From Burkholderiales bacterium (GTDB lineage Bacteria > Pseudomonadota > Gammaproteobacteria > Burkholderiales > CAIKXV01), in NCBI GenBank assembly GCA_019751575.1, contig JAIENF010000439.1, positions 1-7,963 on the forward strand: 7,963 nucleotides of DNA, read 5' to 3'. Shown here in pieces: positions 6,756 to 7,963 of this stretch. A program made the translations under genes and the position numbers. Positions within the stretch are counted from its first letter, which is position 1. The number at the start of each line of letters is the position of its first letter. The notes under the pieces were generated by a model. It was given only the letters and a program-made list of their open reading frames with translations. It did no database searches and had not been told where the DNA came from.

Positions 6756-6761
6756 AGGAGG
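6756..6761 (+). promoter_or_regulatory. Strong Shine-Dalgarno AGGAGG for the MmgE/PrpD gene
   Basis: AGGAGG, within GAGGAGGAG (6755-6763), lies 9 nt before the ATG at 6771. It is the strongest ribosome-binding site in the window, far better than those of ctaA, ctaB or DUF2909, and it fixes the start of the downstream gene. Confidence 0.75.
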
Positions 6762-6770
6762 AGACGCTCG

Positions 6771-7963
6771 ATGAGTCGAAACGTGGCGAAGGCCGGCCGT
6801 TCCACGGAGCCGGTATCGGCCCTGATGCTGACCCTTGCGTCCTACATCGCGGCCACGCCGCGCAGGGCGCTGCCTGTCGAGGTGGCCGAGCGAGCGAAGC
6901 TGCACCTGCTCGACACGATCGCCGCGATGATCTCCGGTGCCCCGCTGCTGCCCGGCCGGCGCGCGATCGAGTACGTGACCGCGATGGGCGGCACGCCCGA
7001 GGCGACGATCCTCACCACCGGCACCCGCACCAGCGCGGTCAATGCCGCGCTGGCCAATGGCATGCTCGCGCATTCGGACGAGACCGACGACGCGTACTAC
7101 CTGGCGCTGGTCCATCCCGGCTGCAGCATCGTGCCGGCGGCGCTTGCCATGGCCGAACGGCAGAAGTCGAGCGGCCGCGAACTGCTGCGCGCGATCGTGC
7201 TCGGCTACGACCTCTGCGCACGCACGTCGATGGCGCTGGGCATCGAGCACTTCCGCAGTTCCGGCCATTCGACGCACAGCTTCGGCGGTACCTTCGGGTC
7301 GGCCGCTGCCGCGGGCGCGCTGGCGCGCATCGACGTGCGACAGGCGCGCCACCTGCTGTCCTATGCCGCGCAGCAGGCGAGCGGGCTGTCGTGCTGGGCG
7401 CGCGATGTCGAGCATGTCGAGAAGGCGTTCGACTTCGGCGGCATGCCGGCGCGCAACGGCGTCACCGCCGCCACCATGGTCGCGTCCGGCTTCACCGGCG
7501 TCGAGGACGTGTTCAGCGGCGACCGCGGCTTCCTGCATGCGTTCGCGCCGTTCATCCGGCCGCAGGAGTTCGTCAAGGGCCTGGGCACGCGCTACGACAT
7601 CATGCAGACCGCGATCAAGCGCTGGCCGGTGGGCTACCCGATCCAGGCGCCGCTCGATGCGCTGTCCACGCTGATCGATCGCCATGCGATCAAGGCGTCG
7701 GAAGTGGAAAAGGTGCATATCACGGTCGACGAGCAGGGCGCGCGCACGGTGAGCGGGCGCAAGATGTCCGACATCAACCTGCAGCACCTGACCGCGATCA
7801 TGCTGCTCGACGGCGACATCAGCTTCGAAGCCTCGCACGACCCGGCGCGTTCGCGCGACCGGCAGGTGCTGGCGCTGAAGGACAAGGTGCAGCTGGTGGG
7901 CAGCGCCGAGCTGTCGAAGGCCAAGACCACCCAGGCGATCGTCGAGGTCACGCTGGCGCGGCC
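6771..7963 (+). CDS. MmgE/PrpD family protein, 3' truncated by the window edge
   Basis: Soluble enzyme of the superfamily that includes 2-methylcitrate dehydratase, cis-aconitate decarboxylase and iminodisuccinate epimerase; the substrate here cannot be told. 397 residues are visible without a stop, most of the roughly 450 usual for the family. Family blocks: an N-terminal helical region with HLLDTIAAMISGA (45-57), ANGMLAHSDETDD (95-107; the acidic motif usually written HALDFDD), HPG (115-117), the His/Gly segment STHSFGGTFGSAAAAG (167-182), VEKAFDFGGMPARNGVTAA (216-234), GFTGVEDVFSG (240-250) and IKRWPVGYPIQ (282-292). Lys218, His169 and Lys283 are candidate active-site positions by family analogy. 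The start is the ATG at 6771 with AGGAGG 9 nt before it. It follows ctaB by 48 nt with no clear terminator, so read-through from the cox operon is possible, but the function is unrelated to the oxidase. Confidence 0.93.
   Translation, partial: MSRNVAKAGRSTEPVSALMLTLASYIAATPRRALPVEVAERAKLHLLDTIAAMISGAPLLPGRRAIEYVTAMGGTPEATILTTGTRTSAVNAALANGMLAHSDETDDAYYLALVHPGCSIVPAALAMAERQKSSGRELLRAIVLGYDLCARTSMALGIEHFRSSGHSTHSFGGTFGSAAAAGALARIDVRQARHLLSYAAQQASGLSCWARDVEHVEKAFDFGGMPARNGVTAATMVASGFTGVEDVFSGDRGFLHAFAPFIRPQEFVKGLGTRYDIMQTAIKRWPVGYPIQAPLDALSTLIDRHAIKASEVEKVHITVDEQGARTVSGRKMSDINLQHLTAIMLLDGDISFEASHDPARSRDRQVLALKDKVQLVGSAELSKAKTTQAIVEVTLAR

Noticed and set aside
6561..7838. 425-residue minus-strand open frame opposite ctaB and the MmgE/PrpD gene
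   Set aside because: It crosses two recognisable plus-strand genes and has the Arg/His-rich composition of an antisense shadow.
1..7963. A novel defence, mobile or secondary-metabolite system
   Set aside because: No transposase, integrase, repeat array, toxin-antitoxin pair or nuclease motif is seen; apart from the last gene, the content is one coherent oxidase biogenesis cluster.

Overview
This window looks like the chromosome of a GC-rich proteobacterium, most likely a betaproteobacterium (Burkholderiales-like). That rests on the high GC content, the GC-rich third codon positions, and the order of the aa3-type cytochrome c oxidase genes: ctaD, small assembly protein, ctaG, ctaE, DUF2909, SURF1, CxxxC membrane protein, ctaA, ctaB. 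I recall this order from betaproteobacteria; the taxonomic call is inference and no rRNA or other marker is present.

Layout. Positions 1-983 carry the C-terminal part of ctaD (oxidase subunit I), cut by the window edge. A 47-residue single-helix protein (1027-1170) follows and overlaps ctaG/Cox11 (1167-1823) by 4 nt. Then comes ctaE/coxC (subunit III, 1852-2721). After ctaE there is a 178-nt gap with two GC-rich hairpins. Next is a small twin-helix DUF2909 gene on the minus strand (2900-3103). Its start codon shares the palindrome CATG with the start of the plus-strand SURF1 gene (3102-3980). SURF1 runs by 4-nt overlaps into a membrane-anchored Sco/thioredoxin-like CxxxC protein (3977-4642) and then ctaA (heme A synthase, 4639-5736). 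ctaB (heme O synthase, about 5823-6722) comes next. After a 48-nt gap, a MmgE/PrpD-family gene with a strong Shine-Dalgarno (6771 to the edge) begins, unrelated to the oxidase.

How it works together. CtaD and CtaE are oxidase core subunits. CtaG (Cu delivery to CuB), SURF1 (heme a3 insertion) and probably the CxxxC protein are assembly factors. CtaB converts heme B to heme O and CtaA converts heme O to heme A, the cofactor used by CtaD. The window therefore holds structural genes, cofactor synthesis and metallation factors for one respiratory complex, apparently as two plus-strand transcription blocks (ctaD-ctaE and SURF1-ctaB) separated by a small divergent gene.

Most of this is a well-known locus, and I see no mobile element, CRISPR array, tRNA or rRNA. 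The less ordinary points are the head-to-head CATG start overlap, the Sco-like protein with an offset histidine and a long Ala/Pro linker, the 47-residue gene, the hairpin pair after ctaE, and a MmgE/PrpD gene where related genomes often carry sco.
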